A stretch of DNA of 64,000 nucleotides from Fragilariopsis cylindrus CCMP1102 (GCA_900095095.1 FMBT01000349.1:124001-188000); one strand, 5' to 3'. Positions 9,424-19,630 are shown, counted from the stretch's first letter. The notes: generated by a model from the letters alone, not told the origin. A program made the numbers and translations.

Positions 9424-10875
9424 TTAGTTATGAGAAGTATTCTTAATATTAATACCAGTAGCATTCAAAAACGGGACGTTATGTTCGACGACAGGATTCG
9501 CGTACCCAGTAATTTCCTCTATTTTTTCTTCCTGGATACTATCGTAACTCTTTCTCATGAAGGCTGCGCCCCAATCATCAGCGTCTCTTAACAACAAGAG
9601 CGGTTTTCCTTCACTGCTGATGCTGCAATCATCATCACCGTTTTCTTCGTCGCGACACGTTACATCCGACGGTGACGACGACGATTCAATGTAGTTGTAG
9701 ATTGCAAATGCTGCAGCGCTCATCATGATCAAAAAGGCTCCGATCATGTTCAATTCTTTAACCTTGAAATCAGATGTTCGACTGACAGTGATCGTGGCCA
9801 AAATCCATTGGGGGATAATCTTGACTTGGCCGACCAACCCTACAGTAACTGTTGATGACAAGAATGTCAAAAAAGTGCAATTAACTTGGAAGACTGCGAT
9901 TAAAAAGGCTCCAACAATCACACCCAACCGGGTCAATTGTTCTAATTCGATAAATGCTATCCACCAAGAATCTTTAGTCTCATCACCCTTCTCCAAGATG
10001 CAAGCTAGAATCAATGCAACAAAAGAGCTTACTATAAGTTTGATTGAAGTTAGTTCTACCGATGATACTGTCCCACCCACACGGTTGTCGGGTCGCATGA
10101 GCTCAATACACGCCAATCGGAGCGTAGCCAAACATAGGCCCAGAAAAATTGGCGAGGTAAGATTGACCAAGATAGCGAAGAGTGGTGCAGCCAATGAAGA
10201 ATCATCTTTGATCGACCAACCAAGAACGACGGATCCAGCAACGCAACCAGCCAAGCAAATCAGTTCAATCGTCGATACAACTTCTGCATTGATAATGTAT
10301 GCCCCAAGTACGGTCCAAACCAAGTCAGTAGATTGTAACAGCAGGTGTGTGGGGGCAGGGACCAGATCCAATCCCAAGTTCGTGATACCATATTTCAATC
10401 CAAATAAACAACCGATTGGAAAACACCATTTAATTTTCCACAAAAAATGAGGTCCAAATATCCAAGATCTCTCTCTACTAGCTATGACTAAGCTACCACT
10501 ACTATTGTATGTGTTACGATTCGAAGAAACAATATGCTGTACTATGTTCAGAACTGCGAGCAAAATAGACACGACACCTAACTGGATTCCAGCCGTAGCG
10601 ACCGGATAGGGGTATAACGACTTCTGAAAGAAGTGTTTGTTATATACCGGTATCAGTGACACAGAAGTCCAGTAAATAATTGTGGAAAATGCTATCAAGC
10701 TATGGTATTTTCGTCCGAAGCGCTGCCGTCCCAATGCCGAATAACTATTCTTTCGCTGTCGTGTTGGCCCTCGCTTTGTAGATTGTGTATACCTTCGATG
10801 CATCTGCTCTTCAGGCAAAAGTTCATCAATTTCGCTGGTACTATTAGTACTACCGCCGCCATCATGGGGTGCCAT
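9424..10875 (-). CDS. SLC35/drug-metabolite-type transporter (nucleotide-sugar or triose-phosphate transporter-like)
   Basis: A single exon of 483 residues. After a hydrophilic N-terminus of about 55 residues there are about ten hydrophobic segments, from FSTIIYWTSVSLIPVYNKHF to MIGAFLIMMSAAAFAIYNYI. Segments such as GLKYGITNLGLDLVPAPTHL and STVTVGLVGQVKIIPQWILA follow the layout of the SLC35/TPT branch of the drug/metabolite transporter superfamily, especially a Lys in the penultimate helix region (GQVKIIP). These carriers exchange phosphorylated sugars or nucleotide sugars across Golgi, ER or plastid membranes. The substrate is not predictable here. The C-terminal 75 residues are soluble and acidic. 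ATG 10875 is the first in-frame ATG of the open frame. No plastid presequence is evident, favouring an endomembrane location. Confidence 0.8.
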   Translation of the reverse strand: MAPHDGGGSTNSTSEIDELLPEEQMHRRYTQSTKRGPTRQRKNSYSALGRQRFGRKYHSLIAFSTIIYWTSVSLIPVYNKHFFQKSLYPYPVATAGIQLGVVSILLAVLNIVQHIVSSNRNTYNSSGSLVIASRERSWIFGPHFLWKIKWCFPIGCLFGLKYGITNLGLDLVPAPTHLLLQSTDLVWTVLGAYIINAEVVSTIELICLAGCVAGSVVLGWSIKDDSSLAAPLFAILVNLTSPIFLGLCLATLRLACIELMRPDNRVGGTVSSVELTSIKLIVSSFVALILACILEKGDETKDSWWIAFIELEQLTRLGVIVGAFLIAVFQVNCTFLTFLSSTVTVGLVGQVKIIPQWILATITVSRTSDFKVKELNMIGAFLIMMSAAAFAIYNYIESSSSPSDVTCRDEENGDDDCSISSEGKPLLLLRDADDWGAAFMRKSYDSIQEEKIEEITGYANPVVEHNVPFLNATGINIKNTSHN

Positions 10876-11762
10876 CTTTAATTATTCTGGTCTTTTCCTG
10901 TTCCCTGTTACGGGGGTTGCTCCTGAAAGACACAAATAGATTTATCCAGTGTAACAAGAATGTACATTGTTGTTGTGCGTTTTCCACTTTTAAATGAAAA
11001 TTCACGTGGGGAACAAGCGTTATCACGTTTGTTCGTGTGTCGTCACACATCATCTTCACATCTTCGTCATACACCCAGTTCTTCTTTTTCTCACGAAAGC
11101 CCTTAGTTTTGTGTGACAAGTGAAAGAATAGAATTGTAGGACTTGAATATAAAACGGGAACGAAATCTTAACAAGAGTTGTCGCGCGCGCGCATAGACAT
11201 CTCACGGACATTGATAATGCAATAATTAGAGTGGAAGCATTATTTTTACTACTGGCTGTTGTACAGTAGCAGATTCTGCCAGGCAGTTTCAAGTGCTTGT
11301 GAGATGAAATTGAAAAATTTGGTCTCTTAAACGCTAAATACAAAATCTTACTTAAAGGGAATCCGCCCTTTTTTGTGTGTTATGCACGCTTTGATATTTT
11401 GTTGGCATATAATGACTACTTAGTAATAAGAAGACTTTTTGTTGAGGAAGGCTTGTCAAGCTTGGCATCATTCGCCGTAAACAAACAGTAGTAAGATTGA
11501 ATAATAAGAATTCTGAATTTAAGAATTGGTATGCCTAAAAATACGCTATTACCATATATCGAAGTGATTGTACGCAAAATTATCAAACTAAACAATTGAT
11601 GTACAGTACCAGTGAGAGCAATGTGTTGCAATATAATATAGTACATCCGTTAATAATAATCCACTCCTTTAGTGAAAACCCCATAAACACTACCAACACA
11701 CAAACACGACGACCATTAATCCAGTAGTCGGTAGGTAAAATCTGAATCAAATTGAATCTTAT
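10876..11762. other. Intergenic region between divergent genes
   Basis: This is the shared upstream region of the transporter (-) and the repeat protein (+). It holds a short CGCGCGCGCG run near 11184 and AT-rich sequence. The small open frames inside it have no coding character. Confidence 0.5.
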
Positions 11763-11803
11763 TAATCAATCAATCGATCGATCAATCGATCAATCAATCG
11801 ATC
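11763..11803. repeat. ATCA/ATCG tetranucleotide repeat abutting the start codon
   Basis: About ten tetranucleotide units, a mix of ATCA and ATCG, run directly up to ATG 11804, so they form the very end of the 5' UTR. Alternating ATCGATCG makes short palindromes. Confidence 0.9.
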
Positions 11804-13546
11804 ATGTTCCGAAAAATGAAAAATAGACTTGGTGGCGCTAGCGCCACCACCGATCAAGTCCCAGAAGAGACGAAAGAGGAGGAACAACAACAACAACCAA
11901 AACAAGAAGGTTCTGGCAAAACAACGACGACGACGAAGAAGAAGAAATCGTCGAAGAAAGAACCTAATTCGAAGTTGAAAAAGAAGGAAAAGCCGCCAAT
12001 ATCATCAGACGAAGAGGAAGATATTAGGAAAGAATTAGCGAAACAGGAGAGTCCTGAACTAGTAGTTGGAAAAGTAGAAGTAGAACAAATAGTCCCAATG
12101 GCGAACCCATCATCTGAATTAGCAGTAGCAGCAACCGGTAGTACCGATACTAACGAAGACAAACCTAAGAAAAAGAAAACAAAAAAACCTAAGTCGTCGT
12201 CTGATCTCATGGGAAATACTAAGCGAAATAAATTAAAAAGGTCAAAATCGACGAAAGATCCTGTCAAGAAAAAACCAGCTAGTTCACGGACGTTATCATC
12301 CCCAAGACCAGCTAGTTCACGGATGTTATCATCCAATGTCGTTGCTCCAGACGTAGAAACAACAATAGGCGATGAGACCAAGACCAACGCTGCTCCTGCT
12401 AAACTTCTCAAAAGGAGAAAGAGCAGTAAAAAGATGACCAGTACGGAGAATAAAGAGGGAACTTCTCCCACTGCTAAATCATCATCGAAGAAAAAGAAAG
12501 CGGCAGCTGCTGTGGTAGAGAATGGTGCTATCAATACTACTGGCGAAGAGGTCACTGATACGGAGAATAAAGAGGTAACTTCTACTGCTGCCGCTGCTAA
12601 GTCATCATCGAAGAAAAAGAAAGCGGCAGCTGCTGTGGAAGAGAATGGTGCTATCAATACTACTGGCGAAGAGGTCACTGATACGGAGAATAAAGAGGTA
12701 ACTTCTACTGCTGCCGCTGCTAAGTCATCATCGAAGAAAAAGAAAGCGGCAGCTGCTGTGGAAGAGAATGGTGCTATCAATACTACTGGCGAAGAGGTCA
12801 CTGATACGGAGAATAAAGAGGTAACTTCTACTGCTGCCGCTGCTAAGTCACCTAAGTCACCATCAAAGAAAAAGAAAGCGGCGATTACAGCCGCCGCTAT
12901 TGCTATCATCGGAGAGGGTGGTGGTGGTACCGATACTAGTACTGGCGAAGATGCCACCGAACATGTGAACGATGCCGTCGAGGAAAAGAAGAAATCCAAG
13001 AAAAAATCCAAGCATCCTTCTCATTCGAAGAAGGAATCAGACGAGGTCGCCGGAGAGGAGGACAATACCAAATCGCCCAAGAAGAATAAGAAAAAAAAGA
13101 CGAAGGAGAAGGAGAAAAAGAAAAAGACCAAGACGATTAATGATGACATCAATCACTCTCCGTCTGAAGAATTAACGACCGTACCCGAACACACAGAAAG
13201 TTCTGAGTTGTCTGTTAACAATGATGGCGACAACGAAGAAGTAGAAGTAGAAAAGATAGCCGGAACAGCGCTCGACTTGAATGAGAATGAAGTCGTGACG
13301 GAAGAAGTGGCAGCGCCACCCTCATCCGAAGAAGTTCCGATCGTCAAGTCAGATATGACGACGTTGGAAGTAACTCCAGAGATGACCGTATCTCCTGATG
13401 TCGCTGATGGAGAAGTCGATCCTTCAGTTGAAAAGGAAATTGCGAATACCGGCGACGAAGTAGACGCATCAGTACTGTCAGGTACGGTCGAAGTAATGGA
13501 AGAAAAAGTCAAAACCGAAACTGAAGCTGCCAGTAGCCATCGATGA
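11804..13546 (+). CDS. Lys/Glu-rich disordered repeat protein, intact 5' part
   Basis: An open frame of 580 residues starts at ATG 11804 with MFRKMKNRLGG. It is almost entirely low complexity: Lys runs (KKKKSSKK), Ser/Lys clusters, then Glu/Val-rich C-terminal sequence. A 41-residue unit, beginning KSSSKKKKAAAAV and ending ENKEVTSTAAAA, is present three times. There is no signal peptide, transmembrane segment or recognisable domain, so a silica-associated (silaffin-like) role is not supported despite the Lys/Ser clusters. The frame stops at 13546 inside a second repeat, but reading continues in other frames to 15240 (separate entry), so the true protein is probably about 1,140 residues. I do not recognise a function. 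Confidence 0.6.
   Translation: MFRKMKNRLGGASATTDQVPEETKEEEQQQQPKQEGSGKTTTTTKKKKSSKKEPNSKLKKKEKPPISSDEEEDIRKELAKQESPELVVGKVEVEQIVPMANPSSELAVAATGSTDTNEDKPKKKKTKKPKSSSDLMGNTKRNKLKRSKSTKDPVKKKPASSRTLSSPRPASSRMLSSNVVAPDVETTIGDETKTNAAPAKLLKRRKSSKKMTSTENKEGTSPTAKSSSKKKKAAAAVVENGAINTTGEEVTDTENKEVTSTAAAAKSSSKKKKAAAAVEENGAINTTGEEVTDTENKEVTSTAAAAKSSSKKKKAAAAVEENGAINTTGEEVTDTENKEVTSTAAAAKSPKSPSKKKKAAITAAAIAIIGEGGGGTDTSTGEDATEHVNDAVEEKKKSKKKSKHPSHSKKESDEVAGEEDNTKSPKKNKKKKTKEKEKKKKTKTINDDINHSPSEELTTVPEHTESSELSVNNDGDNEEVEVEKIAGTALDLNENEVVTEEVAAPPSSEEVPIVKSDMTTLEVTPEMTVSPDVADGEVDPSVEKEIANTGDEVDASVLSGTVEVMEEKVKTETEAASSHR
12476..12844 (+). repeat. Three exact-length 123-bp coding tandem repeats
   Basis: Units start at 12476, 12599 and 12722, each 123 bp (41 codons), and a fourth begins to diverge at 12845. 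By eye, copies 2 and 3 are identical, while copy 1 differs at a few bases (for example GTGGTAGAG against GTGGAAGAG). This indicates recent in-frame expansion within the Lys/Glu-rich protein. Confidence 0.92.
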
Positions 13547-14050
13547 AGCCGGTCGAATCGGTACCATCAAGTACGGTCGAAATAAGTGGGATAGGAAGAG
13601 GTCAAAACCGAAACTGAAATACAGTAGCCATCGATGAAGCCGTCGATCGGTACAATCAGTACGGTCGAAGTAGTGGAAGAAGAAGTCAAAACCGAAACTG
13701 AAACTACAGTAGCCATCGATGAAGCCGTCGAATCGGTACCATCAGGCACGGTCGAAGTAATGGAAGAAGAGGTCAAAACTGATATGATAGTCACAGCCGT
13801 CGAGGATGAAGATGTCGTTGAGTCTGGAGATACGGAAGAAACTGAAACAACAGTAGCCATTGATGAAGTCGTCAAATCGGTACTATCAGGTATGGTTGAA
13901 GTAATGAGAAGAGGTCAAAACCGATATGATAGTCACAGCCGTCGAGTCGGGAGATATTGAAGAAACTGAAACTAACAGTAGCCATTGATGAAGTCGTCAA
14001 ATTGGTACCATCAGGTACGGTCGAAGTATGGAAGAAGATGTCAAGCCTGC
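13480..14050 (+). repeat. Degenerate repeat array (VAIDE.V..V.SGTVEVMEEEVKTETET unit)
   Basis: About six copies of a unit of roughly 86 bp centre on TACGGTCGAAGTAATGGAAG, starting near 13487, 13574, 13660, 13748, 13892 and 14017. The encoded unit reads about TVAIDEAVESVPSGTVEVME followed by EEVKTETE. Individual copies carry single-base insertions or deletions (AATAAGTGGG, GTAATGAGAAG, GTATGGAAG against GTAATGGAAG), so the frame changes repeatedly. Confidence 0.8.
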
Positions 14051-15240
14051 AATAATAGTCACAGCCGTCAGGATGAGGATATTGTTGAGTCGAAAGATAT
14101 GGAGGAAACTGAAACGACCCAAAAAACCGAGATGTTAGTAGAAACGACGGCCGAAAAGTCGCAGGAGGAAAATGCGATGCTGGTTTCATCTTCGTATGAA
14201 GAACCTATCGTAGTGACAGGTGAAGAGTTGACAACAACAAGGCCCATCGAGCCGTCGGCTAGTGTGGACGCAACGGATCAGAATCTACCAGATGGTGATG
14301 AAGAAGAAGAAGAAGAAGAAGGAAAGGAAGAAACAATCACAGAGACAGCTCGCGATGAAGAAGATTTAGAACCGGAAAGTGCACTAGCAGGAGAATCACC
14401 CGTAGAAAATGAATCAAAGAATGAGGTACCAAACAATGCAGCAGTCAATGTAATAGAACTGTTGTCGCAAATAATGATCCACAGCTAACGAAGAGGAAAC
14501 GGGTCATTCTTCCACAGAGATAACTAAAAATGATACTGGAGATAAAGCACCCGTTGCTGGATTGTTTTCTAACTTCCGTTCGCGTTTGAGCTCACCATTT
14601 AATCAAAGTAACACTGCTCCGGTAGAAGCTGAAGATGCAAAACTACTAGCGCCTCATAAGGCAAGATGGAGGATGTTCCACCTAAAAAGGAAGAATTGGA
14701 AATGGTAGACCAGAAGTGACGAATGAAACAAAAGGTGACGGCGAGGATGTAACTGTAGAAACGGATACAGAAGGTGACAACAAGAGCGAGATCGATGCCC
14801 TGCAAAAAAACCATATTGTTGAAGAATCTGGTAGTGTTCCAGGGAATTGGAGTATATGGTAAAAGAGTATAAGGTATTGTCAAAGGAAAATTCGGAGTAC
14901 GTAAACGTGTGACAGAGCTCGATGATGACCAAAAGAAATATTTGCAAGATCACTCAATAGAATGTGAAAAGCTACAGAATATAGCCACCAAAGCTTTGGT
15001 GACCTTGAAGGAAGAACAGATTCAAGGAGTATCTCTGCTGAAGCTGTTATTGAACTGGAAAAGGACTGTATTGAACTGGAAAAGATCATGATGGAAAAGA
15101 ATGAATGTATAGCCAAGCTGCAAAAAGAACTCGAATGTTGTAAAGAAGAAGAAATTCAAAAGTTAGATAGAATTTCGGATTCATTTGAAGAAATAGCATA
15201 TTCAACGACCCCCGACTCAAAAGAAGATGCTACGGAATAG
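13547..15240 (+). pseudogene. Frame-broken 3' part of the repeat protein gene
   Basis: Coding-like sequence continues past the stop at 13546, switching frame about every 100-400 bp: 13634 on, 13985-14488 (MLVETTAEKSQEE), about 14490-14660 (NEEETGHSSTEITKNDTGDK), about 14666-14718 (MEDVPPKKEELEM), about 14720-14860, then about 14897-15240, ending ISDSFEEIAYSTTPDSKEDA and TAG at 15238-15240. The last part reads as a coiled coil (VIELEKDCIELEKIMMEKN). Each break is explained by a one- or two-base indel. Either the 3' half is a decaying pseudogene or, more likely given similar single indels in other genes here, the repeat-rich consensus is poorly corrected. The protein would gain an acidic, coiled-coil C-terminus. 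Confidence 0.6.
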
Positions 15241-15726
15241 AATAGTTTTTATTATATGTAGTTTGAAAAAGAAATTTCGCAATGGATAACAACTTCTTTT
15301 TGTATGAATGATAAAATTAATTATATGTATCGATATGATATAGCTCAAACAAATTTCGAATTCTCTTGCAACAAAACGTATTATATCTCTTTCATATATA
15401 TAGTATGTTGGACTTACTACGTACTGCGCATCTTTCCTGAAGGATGAAAAAACGACAAGCGAGATGATGGATCATCAGCTGTAACAAGCTCTTTTCGTCG
15501 TATCTTCACACAAACAGTAAAATACGTGCGCCCCCAAAGATTTCGACATGTGAGCCCTAGTAATGAAGTAGGAGAGTTAGTGTAAATTATGAAAAGCAAA
15601 TCAAACAAAATTTTATTTTATGTTTCTAGTAGAGTGTAGATATAAATAATACTATATATATAATTTTTGTATATTTTATATTGTATATTGTATATGCCGT
15701 GCAAAAGATAGATACTGTATCAGAAT

Positions 15727-17016
15727 TTAAAATGAGTTATGGGTATGATGGTCATCGTCTTCCTCAGAATCGGTATCTTCTTCCGTATTATAATCCAATT
15801 CTTTTATTGAACCTAAGGTAGCCAAACTCGTACATGATTTAAACTTTTTCACAGATGCAGAATTATGATTGTTAATTGTGCTGCTGTTTAGATGATGATA
15901 ATGATGATGATGGTTGCTGCTGCTGTTGATGTTGTTGTCGTCATTAATATTGTTGTTATTATTGATACTATCTAAAACACTCTTGAAGCAAGTTGGTAGA
16001 TTATAATCTGTATCATTCGTTGTTGGCTCCCACAAAAAGTTTTTCAGACATTCACTACCTTCGGGTGGTACAATTACCATAACAATTTTCAACCATCGTT
16101 CCATAACAGGTACGTATGATGTGACCATAGCATGTAACATAGTAAATCCTCTCCCAACAAAGCCGTGTGTATCATCATCATCACCACCACGATCTTCATC
16201 GCCATGATGATGATGGCCTGTTAAAGGTGGTATTTCAGGAATTTGAACAACATTGCTGTTTGAAATTGTTGATTTTGGATCACAGAAAGTAGGAGCAATA
16301 TTTCCGTTTCCGCTACTATCGTATCGATGTAAATGCAGTGACGTCGTCGTTGGCGGTGAATGTGACGACGATAGTCCACGTCCTTCCTGTGTCAACCATT
16401 GCCTTCGATGTTTCATTTCACGTATCAAATCATCTCGTAGTTGCATTATACATTGCATAGTTCTTTTGGCAGTATACTTCCGTCCGTTAAAGGATATGGA
16501 TAGTTCAAATTCAATCGCTTCATTTTGAGGACTTTTGTTTTTGTTTTTGCTATTTGAGTTGGTGTTGATTGTATTGCTATTATTATTGTTGCTGCTGATA
16601 TTGTTGTCTCCAAATCCAGTTGTTGAATTAGTGGTTGAGCGGTCCCAAACTCTCCGACGTAAGGTTTTTCCTATTTGATTTGCGGTATTATTTATACGTA
16701 TTTGTCCTCCTCCCGTTACGTATTGTATCCATCGAACAGGGTCTATCTTCGCCTCTTTCACGGCAATAGCAGCAGAATTTAAGAGAAGACAACCAATAGA
16801 ATCTTGATTATAATCATGATGCAATGGCATATTCATACTCGTACTATTCGATTGGTGTGTTTGTTGAGTATTGCTATCATTCGAGGTCGAAGTCGAGCAC
16901 GACTCTGACGACTCGGATTGCTCCTTCTTCTTTCCTTCTTCCGTATCAGTACTTGAACAACCAGTCATTAGGCTGTCAATTGGAGGGAACAATCCTGGTA
17001 ATGCGTAGGCTGACAT
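15727..17016 (-). CDS. Asn/Ser-rich protein with a divergent PX-like domain
   Basis: A single exon of 429 residues starts at ATG 17016. A conserved-looking block, SIGCLLLNSAAIAVKEAKID then VRWIQYVTGGGQI, precedes FELSISFNGRKYTAKRTMQC followed by IMQLRDDLIREM. This resembles the first strands and helix of a PX (phosphoinositide-binding) domain. After a poly-low-complexity insert, LHAMVTSYVPVMERWLKIV and SECLKNFLWEP match the usual PX C-terminal helices. The canonical RR(Y/F) lipid-binding motif is replaced by KRTMQC, so membrane binding is doubtful. Asn, His and Asp runs come from AAT/CAT/GAT triplets. The C-terminus is acidic. PX-like is inference from pattern, not a firm domain assignment. 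Confidence 0.5.
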   Translation of the reverse strand: MSAYALPGLFPPIDSLMTGCSSTDTEEGKKKEQSESSESCSTSTSNDSNTQQTHQSNSTSMNMPLHHDYNQDSIGCLLLNSAAIAVKEAKIDPVRWIQYVTGGGQIRINNTANQIGKTLRRRVWDRSTTNSTTGFGDNNISSNNNNSNTINTNSNSKNKNKSPQNEAIEFELSISFNGRKYTAKRTMQCIMQLRDDLIREMKHRRQWLTQEGRGLSSSHSPPTTTSLHLHRYDSSGNGNIAPTFCDPKSTISNSNVVQIPEIPPLTGHHHHGDEDRGGDDDDTHGFVGRGFTMLHAMVTSYVPVMERWLKIVMVIVPPEGSECLKNFLWEPTTNDTDYNLPTCFKSVLDSINNNNNINDDNNINSSSNHHHHYHHLNSSTINNHNSASVKKFKSCTSLATLGSIKELDYNTEEDTDSEEDDDHHTHNSF

Positions 17017-17027
17017 TGTTATGTTAG

Positions 17028-18101
17028 TACTTGTAAGGTAGTTGTGATGTGATTTTAAGTGATTTGACTTTAGTGTGATGTGTGTGTGATTTATTACGAA
17101 TCAATCGAAATCACTGTTCTTGTTTATTTTGGAAGATTCACTTTTTCAATTCTGATTCATATTAAGATTGAGTGATAGATAGAGTGATAGAGAGAGAGAG
17201 AGAAAGAACCGATCAAGGTCATGTGAATGCCTAGTTAGAAATCAATCAAGTCGTGAAAGTACTGGTATTGGAATGGAGAATTTCTAAATAATGCATAGAA
17301 TCTTTTCTGAAAACTGTTACAAGATGAGTGTCGTGTCAAATAAGAACACTAACTTCACACGGTAATGAGGTGATTACCGTTCCCATTTTAAAGATGTCAT
17401 CGGCCGATTAGTATTTTTTTCCTCGTTCGCCGTTTTTTCTTTTCTCGTTACGTTACAATCACTGTTACACACAAAAATTCAAAATGTGGCGAACCCAATT
17501 TTTCTTTGATTTTTTACCTACCGTTATGCGTTACTAAAAAAAGAAGAAAAATGACGAGAAAATAACGACAATGGCACTAGCAAGCAAGCGATTGATCGAT
17601 GAAATGATGTGGTATTCGGTGTTATCGTTCGGTTGTGTTCTTGTTCGAAGCAAATAATCTAAGCAACAACACTTCTTTATTTTGATTGATTTGTGGAACT
17701 TGAAATACCTTCAGATCTTGATATTCTCCTTCCAAACGGATAACCGGAGGGGATGATGCACGTAGTTTCTAGCGAGGTGATGATTTTGATTTTGTGAGAC
17801 TGGGTTGTCATACGTACTGTAGAAAAAGATGGGAGTTGGTTGGTTGGCACGACGGCTATATAAATGCCGTGTACTATAAATTAGCGAATTAAAAATTCGA
17901 ATGAAATGTACGTGGCGACGTATGCGCGACCAAATCTACTTACATGCATATTGACAACATTTGAAAATTGCTCGTGATGATCTAATCTCACAAAGAAAAT
18001 CCCATCATCACTTTTTTTTTACACAAGCAAGAATTCGTTCCGCATGCGGGGATCAAATCCATTCTTAAAACCAACATTCCTTGTTACAATATATTACAGT
18101 A
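17028..18101. other. Intergenic spacer
   Basis: This is the upstream region of the PX-like gene. It holds a GA-rich microsatellite near 17180-17205 and AT-rich sequence, with no credible ORF or RNA gene. It ends at the TA target site of the inserted element. Confidence 0.5.
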
Positions 18102-19628
18102 CTTCCTCCGTGCAACCGTAAGTGTCGCGCGGGCTATCGGGTGAAAATTTAGCGTGAGTTATTAAGACGGTAAACCTTAAAATATTAAGATATAGGGTTA
18201 AAATAACCCCTTTTAACCCCAATAAGAGACAACAAACACAAAGATAATGATGGAACGATACTCAGTACAACAAAATAGATCCAAATAACTATCATTACGA
18301 TTGTATCATATAGGCTATATTTGTATTAATAAGTACTACTGTGTGTGTATATATAGATAATGAATCGATACTGTATGTACTGTACTTGTTGATTGTTCTG
18401 ATGGCAAATACGTTGTCAAATTCGTTGTCGTCCGTCCATTCCTCCGAGTAATATAGATCACATATCGGATCCATTCGTTGCAATCGTCCATTCCTCCCCG
18501 TAATAGATTAGACCATCGTGTATATTGTTGTGTTTGTATATAGTGTATATTGTTGTGTTTGTATATTATTTATTAATCCAACTCCCAGTACCATGCCTGG
18601 AATCGTTCATCTTCTTCCCAGATCTGATCAAATTCATCATCAATACCACCTGTAAAATTTTCATAATCAGGATGATTGACACTTCCTTGTTGGAAAAATC
18701 GTTCATATATACTAGCCGGGAGTAGTTTTTGTGGATTGTATATGTGTTCTGGTAGTATCTTTTGATCATCATTATTGCCAACGTTTGAAGTTGGAGTTGA
18801 AGTTGGAGTCGTATTAATCCCATCGGCGTACATGGTGGCGGCGGTGGAGGAAGAGACAGGAGTAGTAGAACGATCGATAGTTGTCCCATCATCGCCGTCT
18901 GTATCGTTGTCGTCAGTAGTAGTAGTAGTAGTAGTCCCATTGTCTTCTTCCTCACTTCCATTGACATTAACATTAGCATTATCATTGCCATTATCGTTCA
19001 CGGTAGTACTGGCTAATTCTTCATCATCATCTTCATTGCCTTCATTTTTGTCGATTTCACCTTCGCTGCTGCTGTTATCATTATTAGCAGTAGTAGGTAG
19101 AGGAGGATCACCTTCAACGAATCATGGTGCTGTTGTTGTTGTTGTTTTGGTCTTGAAAGAAGCAACACCTATTTATTTTTTTCTCGGTCAAAAAATGGAG
19201 TTAGAAGCTCCCGCTTCCTGTCATGTCTTGTGCTATTAATACCGAAGAGAGTGCGCCAAATTCGTTTTGTGATTATACCAATAGAAGATTTGATATTGTT
19301 AATTTGATGAAAATTATGACCGATTTGCTGCCAACAGTCCCGGTTTAGTAAAGAACTGATATTTTGGCTTCAAAAAAAAGGTCTTTGAACCAGAAAATGA
19401 GTGCAATAGTAGTAGTTGAGATGGTTGTTCGGATGAGTATGATCTTGTTTATTTTCATTCATTAGAAGTGGTCTAAAATTGAGCCACCATGGTCAAATCC
19501 ATTAGGACGTAATTAAAAAATAATAATGAAATAATAAAGTTTACGATGGAAAAAGAAGAACGTGTTAATAACACTAGCTAAATTTTCACGCGATAGCCCG
19601 CGCGACACTTACGGTTGCACGGAGGAAG
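18102..19628. mobile_element. TA-flanked terminal-inverted-repeat element (Stowaway/Tc1-mariner-like ends), 1.53 kb
   Basis: The ends CTTCCTCCGTGCAACCGTAA (18102 on) and its reverse complement (ending 19628) begin an inverted repeat. It matches over about 54 bp with one mismatch, then continues with weaker similarity to about 70 bp. Both ends are flanked by TA (18100-18101 and 19629-19630), the target-site duplication of Tc1/mariner-Stowaway elements, and CTTCCTCCGTG resembles the Stowaway terminus CTCCCTCCGT. No transposase is visible; the interior carries the 3' exon of an acidic protein on the minus strand. It is therefore a non-autonomous element that carries or spans host-like coding sequence. 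A second family member lies at 55705-55909. Confidence 0.8.
18573..19111 (-). CDS. 3' exon of an acidic hypothetical protein inside the TIR element
   Basis: The frame is open from a possible splice acceptor (GTTGAAG, exon from 19111) to TAA at 18573, about 179 codons. No in-frame ATG occurs before the middle (about 18834), so this is likely the last exon of a spliced gene or a gene fragment. The first 100 residues are Asp/Asn/Thr/Glu-rich low complexity. The end is distinctive and not repetitive: LLPASIYERFFQQGSVNHPD, then DEFDQIWEEDERFQAWYWELD. No upstream exon is evident inside the element. A CAA/CAG-rich stretch just upstream is open in another frame, so a one-base indel is possible. I do not recognise the protein. 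Confidence 0.45.
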
Positions 19629-19630
19629 TA

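Noticed and set aside
11854-13011. Long minus-strand open frame opposite the Lys/Glu-rich gene
   Set aside because: It is the mirror of (AAG/GAA)n coding repeats and gives Phe/Val/Ser runs with no protein character.
11804-13546. Silaffin-like biosilica protein
   Set aside because: Lys/Ser clusters are present but there is no signal peptide, which silaffins need.
18775-19239. Plus-strand open frame rich in Val/Ser/Leu inside the TIR element
   Set aside because: It is the complement of the Asp/Asn/Thr triplet-rich minus-strand exon.
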